Source: Frateuria hangzhouensis
Lineage (GTDB): Bacteria; Pseudomonadota; Gammaproteobacteria; Xanthomonadales; Rhodanobacteraceae
Assembly (NCBI RefSeq): GCF_026410505.1
Contig: NZ_JAPMIU010000005.1
Coordinates: forward strand, 217,642 to 281,641
DNA length: 64,000 nucleotides
Direction: 5' to 3'
The notes under the pieces were generated by a model. That model was not told where the DNA came from and did not search any database. It saw only the letters and a list, made by a program, of their open reading frames with translations. Both the position numbers and the translations under genes were made by a program. Shown one piece after another: positions 27,092 through 36,803 of this stretch (its first letter is position 1; each line of letters opens with the position of its first letter).

Positions 27092-28309
27092 TCACACCGA
27101 TCGCGTGGCGACCACCGGCGGCACCGCCGCCGCGCGCAGCGCGGGCGCCAGGACGGCCAGCTGGCCCAGCCCCCACAGCGCCAGCGCGCCGACCGGCAGG
27201 TAATACAACGGCAGGCGCGGCAGCTCGTAGTGGCTCATCAGCAGCAGGTTCAGGCCGAACGCCAGCACCATGCCCAGCGCGATGCCGAAGCTGACGATCA
27301 GGAAGTTCTCGGTCTGGAAATAGCGCAGGATGTCACCGCGCGTCGCGCCCAGCGCACGTCGCACGCCGATCTGCTTTTGCCGCTGCCCGACCCAGAAGCT
27401 GGCCAGGCCGACGATGCCCAGAGCGGTGACGCACAGCATGGTGGCGATCACTCCGATCAGCAGATCGATCATGATGCGATCGGCTTTGAAATAGCTCGCG
27501 CGCAAATCGACGAGGGTGCGGCTGTTCTCCTGATCCAGCACGACATCGGGAGCGATCTTCGCGACCGCGTTGCGCGCGTCGCGCAGCACCCGGGGCAAGT
27601 CCTGCGGCTTGGCCCGCAACAGATAGGTGCCGGCCAGCGAACCTCCCGGCAAGGTGGGCGTGAAGACCGTCCACTCCACTGCCTGCGAACCCCAGTCGCG
27701 CGGTCGCGCACGGGCAAAATGATCGACGACGCCGATGATCCGGAAATGCAGTTTGTCGCACCAGAATTCCTTGCCCAGCGGGCTCTCTCCGGGCCATGCG
27801 TGCTCGGCCAGCGATCGGCTCACCAGGACCTGGGCGTCCGCGGGAGCGAAGTTGGTTGCGGGACTGTAATCGCCCACCTTGGGCAATCGCCCGGCGACGA
27901 GTTCCAGGCCCAAAGCCTGGAACGTGCCCGGCCCGGCCAGCACGAAGTCGACGACACCGATCTTCCTCTTGAAACTGCCCTGGTCATGCGAAATTCCCGC
28001 AGCACCGGTCTGCGGCCCGAAGGGAACCTGGCTGATCAGGTTCACTGACTGCACGCCCGGTACCGCCCGCAGGCCGGCCAGCATCCGCGCGTTGAGGTCC
28101 TTGCCCTGGTCGGCTTCGAAGCCATGGACCATCACCATGGCCAAGGAACTTTCGTCGACGCCGCTGCGGGTCTGGATCAGCTCCCAGCGCTGGGCAACCA
28201 GGAAACAGGCGTTACACAGTACTGCGCAGGCCAGCGCCACCTCCAGCGAGATGAGGAGCGTGGCAAGGCGGTGGCGCCGCAGTGCGGCGAGTATGGGTCG
28301 AATCTGCAT
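27092..28309 (-). CDS. FtsX/MacB-type ABC permease, class B of pair 6
   Basis: A 405-residue class B permease (MQIRPILAALRRHRLATLLI). TM1 has CAVLCNACFLVAQRW, the periplasmic core spans about 45-275, the loop is QRQKQIGVRRALGATRGDIL and the end VPPVVATRSV. A single periplasmic cysteine occurs in GKEFWCDKLHFR. ATG 28309 has GAGAGGTAT upstream. It starts 10 bp after its class A partner. Confidence 0.92.
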   Translation of the reverse strand: MQIRPILAALRRHRLATLLISLEVALACAVLCNACFLVAQRWELIQTRSGVDESSLAMVMVHGFEADQGKDLNARMLAGLRAVPGVQSVNLISQVPFGPQTGAAGISHDQGSFKRKIGVVDFVLAGPGTFQALGLELVAGRLPKVGDYSPATNFAPADAQVLVSRSLAEHAWPGESPLGKEFWCDKLHFRIIGVVDHFARARPRDWGSQAVEWTVFTPTLPGGSLAGTYLLRAKPQDLPRVLRDARNAVAKIAPDVVLDQENSRTLVDLRASYFKADRIMIDLLIGVIATMLCVTALGIVGLASFWVGQRQKQIGVRRALGATRGDILRYFQTENFLIVSFGIALGMVLAFGLNLLLMSHYELPRLPLYYLPVGALALWGLGQLAVLAPALRAAAVPPVVATRSV

Positions 28310-28319
28310 ATACCTCTCC

Positions 28320-29621
28320 TTACAGCGCCTTGAGCTGCCAGCTGGGAACGACACGGCTCGCACGCAGCGCGGGAATCAGGCCCGCCAGAAGGCTCGCCGC
28401 CACCGCCAGGGCGAAGGTGGCCAAAAACATGGTGGTATCCAGGTGCGCCAGATGGGCGTAGTCCACCGGCTGCCGGCGAATGAGCCACAAGCCGGCCAGC
28501 GTCAGCAGCCAGCCAAGGATTCCGCCGAGCAAACCGATCAGCCCGGCTTCGACCAGGCATTGCGAAAAGATCGCGCGGCGGCTTGCACCGAGCGCGCGGC
28601 GCACGCCTATCTCGCCGCTGCGCCGGAGGAACTTGGCCAGCAACAGGCCCACCGCGTTGAACAGGCATATGACCAGGAACGCCGACGCCAGCCACGCCTG
28701 CAGGCGCACGTCGTCCGGAACCATGCCACGGGCAGTCAGCCACGTCATCAGGTCCCGCAGCCGTACGTGTTCCTTGCCGGTCGCGAACCGTCCCTGCGCC
28801 TTCTGCTGCTCCGCATAGCCGGCCAGGAAACGCCCGTAGGCCTGCACCTTCGCCGGGCTGTCCAGTTCCACCCAAAGCCACACCCACACGCAATCACTGT
28901 TGCGCAGATCGCCCACCTTTTCCGGCACATGCCAGCAGGTGTAGGCCTGGAAATTGCCCTGGTTGATGTCCAGGCTGCTGCCGAAAGGCGCGAAAACATC
29001 TTCGGTTCGACTGAAGTTCTGGCTCCACGGGTCATAGAAAAGCGGCGTGGGTCGCCATGGCTTGAGCACTCCGACGATCCGCACATCCGTATCGCGCACC
29101 CTCAAGGTGCGGCCGACGCTGTTGTCCCCGCCGAACAATTTGTCGTTGAGGTCGGCGGTGATCACTGCCACGCGCGCATGCCGCGCATCCTCCTGTGCAC
29201 TCCAGCCAGCGCCGTACTGGAAAGGCACTTCGAACATCGGAAAGAAGTCCGCCGTCGTCGAAAGCATGCTCAGCATCAGTGGCGGCTGGCCGCTGTCCGG
29301 TACGCGCACCTTCACCGGGCTGCTCGTGACGATCGCCTGGCGATCGGCGCGTTGCGCACTCCACAAGTCGAGCGCCGAGCGATAGTCCATCGCCGGGTAG
29401 GGCTCGGTGTGTTCCGCAAGGGCGGGGTTTTCCGGATCAACCTGGGGGAAATACAGCACGCTGCTCTTGCCCGGTATCGGGTCCCCGGACAAAAGGTGCA
29501 CGACCGTCAGCGTGGTCATGCTGGCGCCGATACCCACGGCGATGGCCAGCACCATCAGTGCGGTGAGGGCCTTGTTGCGCTTGAGGCTGCGCAGGGCGAG
29601 GTCGAGGTAATAGCCGAACAT
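28320..29621 (-). CDS. FtsX/MacB-type ABC permease, class A of pair 6
   Basis: A 433-residue class A permease (MFGYYLDLALRSLKRNKALT). The periplasmic core has the class A cysteine pair in FQAYTCWHVPEKVG and LRNSDCVWVWLWVEL. The C-terminal membrane block carries RRSGEIGVRRALGASRRAIF and ends RVVPSWQLKAL, where a Ser replaces the usual Ala-Leu context. It is the first permease after the inserted hydrolase and ankyrin genes, with 43 bp between. Confidence 0.93.
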   Translation of the reverse strand: MFGYYLDLALRSLKRNKALTALMVLAIAVGIGASMTTLTVVHLLSGDPIPGKSSVLYFPQVDPENPALAEHTEPYPAMDYRSALDLWSAQRADRQAIVTSSPVKVRVPDSGQPPLMLSMLSTTADFFPMFEVPFQYGAGWSAQEDARHARVAVITADLNDKLFGGDNSVGRTLRVRDTDVRIVGVLKPWRPTPLFYDPWSQNFSRTEDVFAPFGSSLDINQGNFQAYTCWHVPEKVGDLRNSDCVWVWLWVELDSPAKVQAYGRFLAGYAEQQKAQGRFATGKEHVRLRDLMTWLTARGMVPDDVRLQAWLASAFLVICLFNAVGLLLAKFLRRSGEIGVRRALGASRRAIFSQCLVEAGLIGLLGGILGWLLTLAGLWLIRRQPVDYAHLAHLDTTMFLATFALAVAASLLAGLIPALRASRVVPSWQLKAL

Positions 29622-29664
29622 CAGTCACTCCATCGGATCATCGGGCGCCGGTGCGCCATCGCGT

Positions 29665-30372
29665 TCATGGGCGGCGCGCACCGTCCGGTGTGGCACCCTG
29701 GCCGCGCAGGAATCGCATGACGGCGTCGCTGCGGGCCTGGTTGAGCGGCGTGCGCCATTGGCCGTTGTCGGCCGTCACGCCCAGGTTCACATCCGCCCCG
29801 TGCGAGGCCAGGTAACGGACGGCCGCCGGCTGGTTCTTGCGGGCGGCCGTGATCAACGCCGTCTCGTCGCCGCGCACGACGTCGTCCACCAGGGCGCCGG
29901 CGGCGAGCAGGCGCGCCATGGTGTCGACGCTTCCGCTCGCGGCCGCGGCGATCAACGGATTGCCGTCGCCCGCGCAGGCCCGGTTGGCGTCGGCGCCCAG
30001 GCCGAGCAGCGCGTCCACCATCGTCGGGTCGGCCCGCTGCGCGGCCACGATCAATGCGGTGCCGTCGCCCGGCGCGCAGGCGTCGACGGCGAGGCCGACG
30101 CCGACCTGCTGTTTCACGATATCGACCCGGCCCTGCCGGACCGCATCGATCAGGCGCAGCGCGTCCCCGGGGTGGTTGGCGGCCGCGCTGATCGGCGACA
30201 CGGCGGCAGGCGCAGGTGCGGGCATCGCCCATGCCCATGCACCGGAACAGGCCGCGGCCACGGCACAGGCCAGGGAAAGAGGGATGCTCACGGCCTTGCC
30301 GCGGGCGGGCCGGGAAGCCGGCAGGCGCGATGCCTGTCCGATGCTTGCATGGCTGTCGTTCTGGACGTTCAT
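29665..30372 (-). CDS. Exported ankyrin-repeat protein
   Basis: A 235-residue protein. A hydrophobic signal-like helix at residues about 28-48 (IPLSLACAVAAACSGAWAWA) follows an unusually long N-terminal region. Four to five ankyrin repeats follow, including DGTALIVAAQRADPTMVDAL, GNPLIAAAASGSVDTMARLL and ETALITAARKNQPAAVRYLA. ATG 30372 (MNVQNDSH) has AAAGGAGG just upstream, which decides the start. Ankyrin repeats mediate protein-protein contact. Being exported and embedded in the permease array, it may act in the periplasm with the transporter; that is inference. Confidence 0.85.
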   Translation of the reverse strand: MNVQNDSHASIGQASRLPASRPARGKAVSIPLSLACAVAAACSGAWAWAMPAPAPAAVSPISAAANHPGDALRLIDAVRQGRVDIVKQQVGVGLAVDACAPGDGTALIVAAQRADPTMVDALLGLGADANRACAGDGNPLIAAAASGSVDTMARLLAAGALVDDVVRGDETALITAARKNQPAAVRYLASHGADVNLGVTADNGQWRTPLNQARSDAVMRFLRGQGATPDGARRP

Positions 30373-30469
30373 GGGCTTGCCTCCTTTGCGGTCGCGAGCG
30401 TGCGGTGGAACGACCCGTCGCCATCCTCCTCGCCGGTCAGGGCGGTGGACCGATGGCGAAGCGGCCTTC

Positions 30470-31636
30470 CTAGCGTGTGGTTTCACCCGGCGCGGCATCG
30501 CCGGCACGTTGCGCCAATGGCAGCGCGTCGGTCAGCAGATGCACCAGGAACCGGCCCGGTTGTTCCTGCATGACCATGTGCGCCGAGTCGGCGAAAACCA
30601 CCAGGTGTTTCCAAGGCGCCTGCAGGTCGTCGAACCATTGTTCGGCCAGCACGTGGGAAGTGGTCTGGTCATGCGCGCCGACGAACAGCAAGACCGGGCA
30701 GCCAAATCGCGTGGTGTGGTCGAAATCCACCTTCAGCAAGGGCTGCAGCAGGTGGCGCAGCGAAAACATGCTGCCCTTGCCGATCGCGTCGAGATCGCGC
30801 TGGCTGTAGTCGGGAGAAAGCGATTCGGCGTCGGCATCGAACGCGAAGCTGTCGCGGCCGAAGGCGAGGCCGCCGTAGTAGGTTTCCCAGCGGCTGCGCA
30901 CCGCGATGCGCTCGATAGTCATCGGTTCGTCGCCCGGGTAAGGCGCGATGCCTTCGAGCGCTGCGATCGCCTCGGCATTGTCGTGCGCCCTTGCCTGCTG
31001 GAGGGCGAAGGCGTAACCGAGCTCTTCATTCTTGCGCACGTTCACCACCTGACCAACGCCGATGTAGGCGTAGAACCAGTCCGGGTGGCGCTGCGCCAGG
31101 TTCACGCCCAGCACGGTGCCCCAGGAATGGCCGAGCAGGAAGATCTTCTGCTTGTCGTAACGCTGGCGCAGGTATTGCACCACCTGCGCGCCATCCTCGG
31201 TCATGCCCTCGATGGTCATGCCCGGCGCCATCTGTGCCTCGCTGTTGGCGGCGTAGGTCTTGCCCGTGCCGCGCTGATCCCACTGCACCACGGTGAAGTA
31301 GTCCTCCCACGGCGTCTGGTAGGTGTAGCCGATCGGCATGCTGGGCGACGCCGGGCCGCCGTGCAGTACCAGCAGGATCGGGTTGCGGCGGTCGTGCCCG
31401 CGGATCGAGAGCCACTGGTCGATGCCGCCGATGCGGACCTTGCGCAGCTCCTCGATGCCATGGGGCGAAACGATGCGGCGGCTCTGCGCGATGATGCCTG
31501 TCACTTCCTCGCGGGACAGGGTCTTGGCCGATTCACCGGCATCCGGCGCCGGCGCCTGGGCGGCCCATGCACCGGCAGCGAGGGCACCGGACAACACGAG
31601 GAGCAGGCGACAGCAGGACTTCGTCAACAACCGCAT
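30470..31636 (-). CDS. Exported alpha/beta hydrolase, prolyl-aminopeptidase-like (S33)
   Basis: A 388-residue protein with a signal peptide (MRLLTKSCCRLLLVLSGALA, with an AWA-AQA cleavage region). The hydrolase core has the oxyanion motif LVLHGGPASPS, VVQWDQRGTGKTYAAN typical of proline iminopeptidases, the nucleophile elbow LLGHSWGTVLG, the acid in VGAHDQTTSHV and the histidine in DSAHMVMQEQP. It probably cleaves a small peptide or ester in the periplasm. It lies 35 bp after the pair 5 class B permease and in the same direction, so it is likely part of the same transcript. Confidence 0.9.
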   Translation of the reverse strand: MRLLTKSCCRLLLVLSGALAAGAWAAQAPAPDAGESAKTLSREEVTGIIAQSRRIVSPHGIEELRKVRIGGIDQWLSIRGHDRRNPILLVLHGGPASPSMPIGYTYQTPWEDYFTVVQWDQRGTGKTYAANSEAQMAPGMTIEGMTEDGAQVVQYLRQRYDKQKIFLLGHSWGTVLGVNLAQRHPDWFYAYIGVGQVVNVRKNEELGYAFALQQARAHDNAEAIAALEGIAPYPGDEPMTIERIAVRSRWETYYGGLAFGRDSFAFDADAESLSPDYSQRDLDAIGKGSMFSLRHLLQPLLKVDFDHTTRFGCPVLLFVGAHDQTTSHVLAEQWFDDLQAPWKHLVVFADSAHMVMQEQPGRFLVHLLTDALPLAQRAGDAAPGETTR

Positions 31637-31671
31637 CAGGTATCTCCAACAACAAAGAAATGGGGGACGCG

Positions 31672-32895
31672 TCACACCGAACGCGTCGCCACCACGGGCG
31701 GCACCGCCGCCGCGCGCATGGCCGGACCGAGCACCGCCACCTGGCCGATCAGCCACAGCGCGATGGCCCCGACCGGGAAGTAGTACGCCGGCAGCCGCGG
31801 CAGTTCGTAATGCAGCATCAGGAACAGGTTGATGCCGTAGGCCAGCGCCATGCCCAGCGCGATGCCGATGGTGGCGAGCAGGAAGTTCTCGGTCTGGAAA
31901 TAGCGCAGGATGCTGCCGCGGGTGGCGCCCAGCGCACGGCGTACGCCGATGGTGCGCCGACGCTGTGCGACCCAGAAGCTGCCCAGCCCGACGATGCCCA
32001 GACCAGTCACCACCAGCAACGCGATACACACGCCCAGCAGCAAGCCGGCCATGGCGCGGTCGTCCTGGAAGAACTCCGCGCGGATGTCGTCCAGCGTTTT
32101 CTTCTCCAGGATGATGCGGTGCGGGTCGGCCTTGCGCAGCGCCGCCACCGCGGCGGCCAGCACGCGGTCGCGGTCCTTGGGTGCGGTGCGCAGTACGTAG
32201 CGGCTGGCGTTGTCCGAATCCATCCGCAACGGGAACACCATCGACCACTGCGCGCTGGCATCACCGTTGAACAGCGACGGACGGATCAGTCCGGCCACCA
32301 CCCCTACCACCCGCGCCGGATCGCCGCCGAGGTAAATGGTCTTGCCCAGCGCGGACTGCCCCGGCCACAGCTTCTGGCCGAGGTCGCGGGTGATGATCAA
32401 GGTGTTGATCTTCTTGGCCAGCTTCTCGTCGCGCGCCACCTCGCGCATGTCCAGGTATTCGCCCGGCTCGAAATCGCGGCCGGCCACGAGTTGCGCGCCG
32501 AAGGTATCGATCAGGTTCTCGCCGAAATACTGCGTGGCGTTCAGCGTTGCCTGCTTCTGCTCGGGATCGAGCTTGATGCTGGTGTTCCACGAGCTGTTGG
32601 TGAACGGCACCTGGTTGACCAGTGCCACCTCCTTCACGCCGGGGATCTGGCGCAGGCGCAGCAGATCCTCCTGCGCGTGTGCCTTGGCGTCGGCCGTTTT
32701 GCCGATGCCATAGGCCTGGATCTGCACCAGCTCGTGCTCGGCCACGCCGCTGAACATCTTCATGCGGTCCAGCCGCTGGCTGATCAGGAACACCGCATTG
32801 CAGACGATGGCGCAGGTCAGCGCGATCTCCAGCACCACCAGCAAAGCGGTGATCTTGTGCCGGCGCAACGTCGAAAGGATGGGCAGGATATCCAT
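31672..32895 (-). CDS. FtsX/MacB-type ABC permease, class B of pair 5
   Basis: A 407-residue class B permease (MDILPILSTLRRHKITALLV) with TM1 ALTCAIVCNAVFLISQRLDR. The periplasmic core lies at about 45-275, the loop is QRRRTIGVRRALGATRGSIL and the end VPPVVATRSV. It lacks extra periplasmic cysteines. Its loop and TM3 region (YFQTENFLLATIGIALGM) is nearly identical to the class B gene of pair 4, consistent with recent duplication of the two pairs. It is 1 bp after its class A partner. Confidence 0.93.
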   Translation of the reverse strand: MDILPILSTLRRHKITALLVVLEIALTCAIVCNAVFLISQRLDRMKMFSGVAEHELVQIQAYGIGKTADAKAHAQEDLLRLRQIPGVKEVALVNQVPFTNSSWNTSIKLDPEQKQATLNATQYFGENLIDTFGAQLVAGRDFEPGEYLDMREVARDEKLAKKINTLIITRDLGQKLWPGQSALGKTIYLGGDPARVVGVVAGLIRPSLFNGDASAQWSMVFPLRMDSDNASRYVLRTAPKDRDRVLAAAVAALRKADPHRIILEKKTLDDIRAEFFQDDRAMAGLLLGVCIALLVVTGLGIVGLGSFWVAQRRRTIGVRRALGATRGSILRYFQTENFLLATIGIALGMALAYGINLFLMLHYELPRLPAYYFPVGAIALWLIGQVAVLGPAMRAAAVPPVVATRSV

Positions 32896-32896
32896 G

Positions 32897-34198
32897 TCAG
32901 TTGCTCTTCAGTTGCAGGGCGGGAGTGACCTGGCAGGCGCGCCAGGCGGGCAGCAGGCCAGCCAGCAGCGTGGCGCCCACCGCGAGCAGGAAGGTGGTCA
33001 GCAGCATCGGCAGGTCCAGGTGGGCGAGCGCGGCGTAGTCGGAGGGCTGCTTGCGCACCAGCCACAGGCCCAGCAGCGCCAGCAGCAGGCCGGCGATGCC
33101 ACCGGTCAGGCCGATCACGCCGGACTCGACCAGCAGCTGCATGAATACCTCGCGCCGCGAGGCGCCCAGCGCACGGCGCACGCCCAACTCCGAACTGCGG
33201 CGAAGGAACTTGGCCAGCATCAGGCCCACCGTGTTGACCAGGCACACCAGCAGGAAGCCCAGCGCCAGCCAGGCCTGCAGCCGCACGTCCCCGGGCACCA
33301 CCTTGTTGTAGTCCAGCCAGCCCATCACATCGGGCAGGCGCACGTTCGGCGGGCGCTGGAAGCGGCCCAGGGCCTTCTGTTCCTGCGAGTAGTGCACCAG
33401 GAACTGCTTGTAGGCGGCGGCCTTGGCCGGCGTGTCCAGCTGCACCCAGAACTGCAGCCATACGCAGGGCGCGGTGTCCATGTGGTCCGGGTCGGAGCCC
33501 TTGCCCCAGCAATCGGTCGAGCCGTTGCGGGCGAGCTTCATGTCCTTGGCCGTGGTCAGTGGCACGTATACGCCCTCGTCCTCAGCGTAATTGCCGCTGT
33601 TGAGGTCGTAGAAGTGAGGACTCATGCGCCACTGGTCGAGCACGCCGATGACGCGGAAGGCCACGTCGTTCATGCGCAGGGTCTGGCCCGTGCTGTCGCG
33701 GCCCTGGAACAGCTTGTCGTTGAGCTTGCGCGAGATCACCGCCACGCGCGCACTGCCCTCGTCATCGGCCGCGCTCCAGGCGCGGCCGTAAAGCATCGGC
33801 ACGTCGAACATGGGAAAGAAATCGGCAGTGGTGTAGCGCGCGTTCTCGAAGAACGGCTCGATCGCCGACTGCGCCGGCTGCACCGGTACCGCGCCGCCGG
33901 TCATCAGCGCCTGCCGATCGGCCCGCTTGGCATGCAGCAGGTTCATGCCGTCGATCCAGGTCACCTGCGACGGCGGGTCGCCGCCGGGCTGGTAGCCGTC
34001 CATGTCCCGCGGATCGAGCTGCGGGTAATAAAGCTGCGCGCTCTTGCCGGGCAGCGGATCGCCGGACAGCACGTGCAGCACGGTCAGTGTGGTCATGCAC
34101 GCGCCAATGCCCAGCGCGATCGCCAGCACCATCAGCGCGGTCAAGGCCTTGTTGCGGCTGAGGCTGCGCAGGGCCAGGTCGAGGTAGTAGGTGAACAT
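32897..34198 (-). CDS. FtsX/MacB-type ABC permease, class A of pair 5
   Basis: A 433-residue class A permease (MFTYYLDLALRSLSRNKALT). TM1 is at about 20-43, with the periplasmic core to about 300. Cysteines lie at about 230 and 245 (NGSTDCWGKGSD and APCVWLQFWVQL). TM2 is at about 308-330, the RRALGASR loop at 341-348, TM3 at about 355-383 and TM4 at about 398-420. The end LLPAWRACQVTPALQLKSN is identical to that of pair 4, its closest relative in the window. ATG 34198 is preferred to an upstream in-frame start that lies in the intergenic spacer. Confidence 0.93.
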   Translation of the reverse strand: MFTYYLDLALRSLSRNKALTALMVLAIALGIGACMTTLTVLHVLSGDPLPGKSAQLYYPQLDPRDMDGYQPGGDPPSQVTWIDGMNLLHAKRADRQALMTGGAVPVQPAQSAIEPFFENARYTTADFFPMFDVPMLYGRAWSAADDEGSARVAVISRKLNDKLFQGRDSTGQTLRMNDVAFRVIGVLDQWRMSPHFYDLNSGNYAEDEGVYVPLTTAKDMKLARNGSTDCWGKGSDPDHMDTAPCVWLQFWVQLDTPAKAAAYKQFLVHYSQEQKALGRFQRPPNVRLPDVMGWLDYNKVVPGDVRLQAWLALGFLLVCLVNTVGLMLAKFLRRSSELGVRRALGASRREVFMQLLVESGVIGLTGGIAGLLLALLGLWLVRKQPSDYAALAHLDLPMLLTTFLLAVGATLLAGLLPAWRACQVTPALQLKSN

Positions 34199-34241
34199 CA
34201 GGCATGTTCCTCTGGGGGAATACGGAGCAGAAGCGAGGCGG

Positions 34242-35480
34242 TCACGCACTTCTCGTCGCCACCACCGGCGGCACTTCGGCAGCGCGCAGCGCCGGGCCGA
34301 GCACTGCCAGTTGCCCGAGCAGCCACAACGCCAGCGCGCCGGCCGGCAGGTAGCCGATCGGCAATCGCGGCAGTTCGTAATGCGCCATCAGGAACAGATT
34401 GAGGCCGTAGGCCAGCACCATGCCCAGCACGATGCCGGCGGTGGCCAGCAGGAAGTTTTCGGTCTGGAAGTAGCGCAGGATGTCGGCGCGGGTGGCGCCA
34501 AGCGCGCGGCGCACGCCGATCGTGCGGCGGCGCTGCGAGACCCAGAAGCTGGCCAGGCCGACGATGCCCAGCGCGGTGACCGTGAGCAGTGCGATGCAGA
34601 CGCCGACCAGCGTGCCGGCCATCTCGCGGTCGCTGCGGAAAAACTCCTGCCGCACCTCCGCGAACGTGCGCTTGCGCGTCACCACGCGCTGCGGGTCGGC
34701 CTTGTGCAGGGCGGCCACCGCCGCGGCCAGCACGCGCTGGCGGTCCTGCGGACGGGTGCGCAGCAGATAGCTCTCGTCCTTGTCCGCACCCATGTGCAGC
34801 GGCAGGATCACCGCGTACTGCGCGGTCGCATCGCGATAAGCGTTGGGCCGCACCAGGGTGTCGAGCACGCCGACCACGCGCACGCCCGCCTTGTCGGTCA
34901 GGTAGACCATGCGGCCGAGTGGCTCCTGGCCCGGCCACAGGCGTTCGGCAAGCGCGCGCGTGATGACCGCGACCGTGGGCAGCCCCTCGGTCCTTCCCCT
35001 GTTCAGCGCGTCGACCGCCACGTCCGCATTGACGTAGTCCCCGGGGGCGAGCTTGCGTCCGGCCACCAGGCGCGTGCCCAGCGTCTGCGGCAGGTTCTCG
35101 CCCAGGTAGGTGGCCGCGTTGGCGACCGGGTCGTGCTGGCTCGGGTCGATGCGCAGATTGCTGTTGGAGGAGGAGCCGCCGAACGGCACCTGGTTGGTGA
35201 TCGCCACCGACTGCACGCCGGGCACCTGGCGCAACAGGGCCATGTCCTCCTGCGCCCGCGCATAGCGGTCCTTGCCGGCCGCCAGGTCGCCGAGCTGGAT
35301 CTGCACCAGCTCCTGTTCGGCCACGCCACTGGGCATGTTGACCCGGTCCAGCCGCTGGCCGATCAGGAACACCGCGTTGCATACGATGGCGCAGGTCAGC
35401 GCGATTTCCAGCACCAGCAACCAGGCCGTGGTGCGATGCCGGCGCAGGGTCGAGACGATGGGTCCGATGTCCGTGCTCAT
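34242..35480 (-). CDS. FtsX/MacB-type ABC permease, class B of pair 4
   Basis: A 412-residue class B permease (MSTDIGPIVSTLRRHRTTAW) with a slightly longer N-terminus than the others. TM1 has ALTCAIVCNAVFLIGQRLDR. TM2 is at about 289-315, QRRRTIGVRRALGATR at about 316-331, TM3 at about 342-365 and TM4 at about 375-397, ending VPPVVATRSA. It starts 2 bp after its class A partner. The periplasmic core, at about 50-280, differs from pair 5 mainly in the segment around NRGRTEGLPTVAVITRALAE. Confidence 0.93.
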   Translation of the reverse strand: MSTDIGPIVSTLRRHRTTAWLLVLEIALTCAIVCNAVFLIGQRLDRVNMPSGVAEQELVQIQLGDLAAGKDRYARAQEDMALLRQVPGVQSVAITNQVPFGGSSSNSNLRIDPSQHDPVANAATYLGENLPQTLGTRLVAGRKLAPGDYVNADVAVDALNRGRTEGLPTVAVITRALAERLWPGQEPLGRMVYLTDKAGVRVVGVLDTLVRPNAYRDATAQYAVILPLHMGADKDESYLLRTRPQDRQRVLAAAVAALHKADPQRVVTRKRTFAEVRQEFFRSDREMAGTLVGVCIALLTVTALGIVGLASFWVSQRRRTIGVRRALGATRADILRYFQTENFLLATAGIVLGMVLAYGLNLFLMAHYELPRLPIGYLPAGALALWLLGQLAVLGPALRAAEVPPVVATRSA

Positions 35481-35482
35481 CG

Positions 35483-36790
35483 TCAGTTGCTCTTCAATTG
35501 CAGCGCGGGCGTCACCTGGCAGGCGCGCCAGGCAGGAAGCAGCCCGGCCACCAGCGTCGCGCCGATGGCCAGCAGGAAGGTCGCCAGCAGCATCTGCGGA
35601 TCCAGTTGCGCCAGCCCGGCGTAGCTCGCCGCGCGCTGGCGAACGATCCACAATCCCAGCAGCGCGAGCAGCAGACCGCCGATCCCGCCGACCAGGCCGA
35701 TCACCCCGGACTCGATCAGCAATTGCTCGAACACCGCTCGGCGCGATGCGCCCAGCGCACGGCGCACGCCCAGCTCGCCGGCACGGCGCATGAACTTGGC
35801 CAGCATCAGGCCGACCGTATTGACCAGGCACACCAGCAGGAAGCCGAACGCCAGCCCGGTCTGCAGGCGTACGTCGTCGGGCACCACGTGGTTGTAGTCC
35901 AGCCATTGCATCAGGCTGGGCAACCGTACGTTCGGCGCACGCTGGAAGCGTCCCAGCGTGCGTTGCTGTTGCGAGTAGCGGGCGAGGAAATCGCGGTAGG
36001 CGGACGCGCTTGCGCTGTCATTCAGTTGCACCCAGAACTGCAGCCAGACGCAGCTGTTCGACGGCAGGCCTGTGCCCACGCCGCCGCTGCCGTTGCCCCA
36101 GCAGTCGGTCGAGCCGTCGTGGTCCAGGCGCAGCGCCAGCGCGGTCTCGAGTGGCAGGAACACCTGCTCGGCCGAGTCGTAGGCGCCCATGTTCAAATCG
36201 TAAAAGTGCGGCGCGGGCCGCCAATCGTCGAGCACGCCGACGATGCGGAAGCTGGTGCCCGCCAGGCGCAGTTGCCGGCCCACGCTGTCCCTGCCGCCGA
36301 ACAGCCGGTTGTTGAGCTCGTGCCCGATCACCACCTGGCGCGCCTTCGCCCCGTCGTCGGCGGCAGTCCAGCCGTGGCCATACCGGAAGGGCACGGCGAA
36401 CATCGGGAAGAAGTCGGCGCTGGTGTAGCGCGCGTCCACGTAGAACGGATCGATCGCGGCCATGTCCGGCTGCACCGGCACCGAGCCGCCGGTCATCAGC
36501 GCCTGGCGATCGGCGTGCCGGGCATGCAGCAGGTTGCGGCCGTCGATCAGCGTCACCTGCCCGGGCGGGTCCTTGCCCGGCATCAACCCGCCGTTGTCGC
36601 GCGGGTCGACCTGCGGGTAATACAACTGCGCGCTGCGGCCCGGCAACGGATCACCGGACAGGACGTGGAACACGATCAACGTGGTCATGCTTGCACCGAT
36701 GCCCAGCGCCACGGCCAGCACCATCAGCGCGGTGAGCGCCTTGTTGCGGCCGAGGCTGCGGAGGGCAAGCTGGAGATAGTAGGTAAACAT
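35483..36790 (-). CDS. FtsX/MacB-type ABC permease, class A of pair 4
   Basis: A 435-residue class A permease (MFTYYLQLALRSLGRNKALT). Its periplasmic core closely follows pair 5 (ADRQALMTGGSVPVQPDMAA versus the pair 5 ADRQALMTGGAVPVQPAQSA). It carries the cysteine pair (GSTDCWGNGSGG and SNSCVWLQFWVQL). The loop is RRAGELGVRRALGASRRAVF and the end is the same RACQVTPALQLKSN as pair 5. It starts 13 bp after the pair 3 class B gene, so pairs 3 and 4 are almost contiguous. Confidence 0.93.
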   Translation of the reverse strand: MFTYYLQLALRSLGRNKALTALMVLAVALGIGASMTTLIVFHVLSGDPLPGRSAQLYYPQVDPRDNGGLMPGKDPPGQVTLIDGRNLLHARHADRQALMTGGSVPVQPDMAAIDPFYVDARYTSADFFPMFAVPFRYGHGWTAADDGAKARQVVIGHELNNRLFGGRDSVGRQLRLAGTSFRIVGVLDDWRPAPHFYDLNMGAYDSAEQVFLPLETALALRLDHDGSTDCWGNGSGGVGTGLPSNSCVWLQFWVQLNDSASASAYRDFLARYSQQQRTLGRFQRAPNVRLPSLMQWLDYNHVVPDDVRLQTGLAFGFLLVCLVNTVGLMLAKFMRRAGELGVRRALGASRRAVFEQLLIESGVIGLVGGIGGLLLALLGLWIVRQRAASYAGLAQLDPQMLLATFLLAIGATLVAGLLPAWRACQVTPALQLKSN

Positions 36791-36803
36791 GGCTTCCTTG
36801 CTC

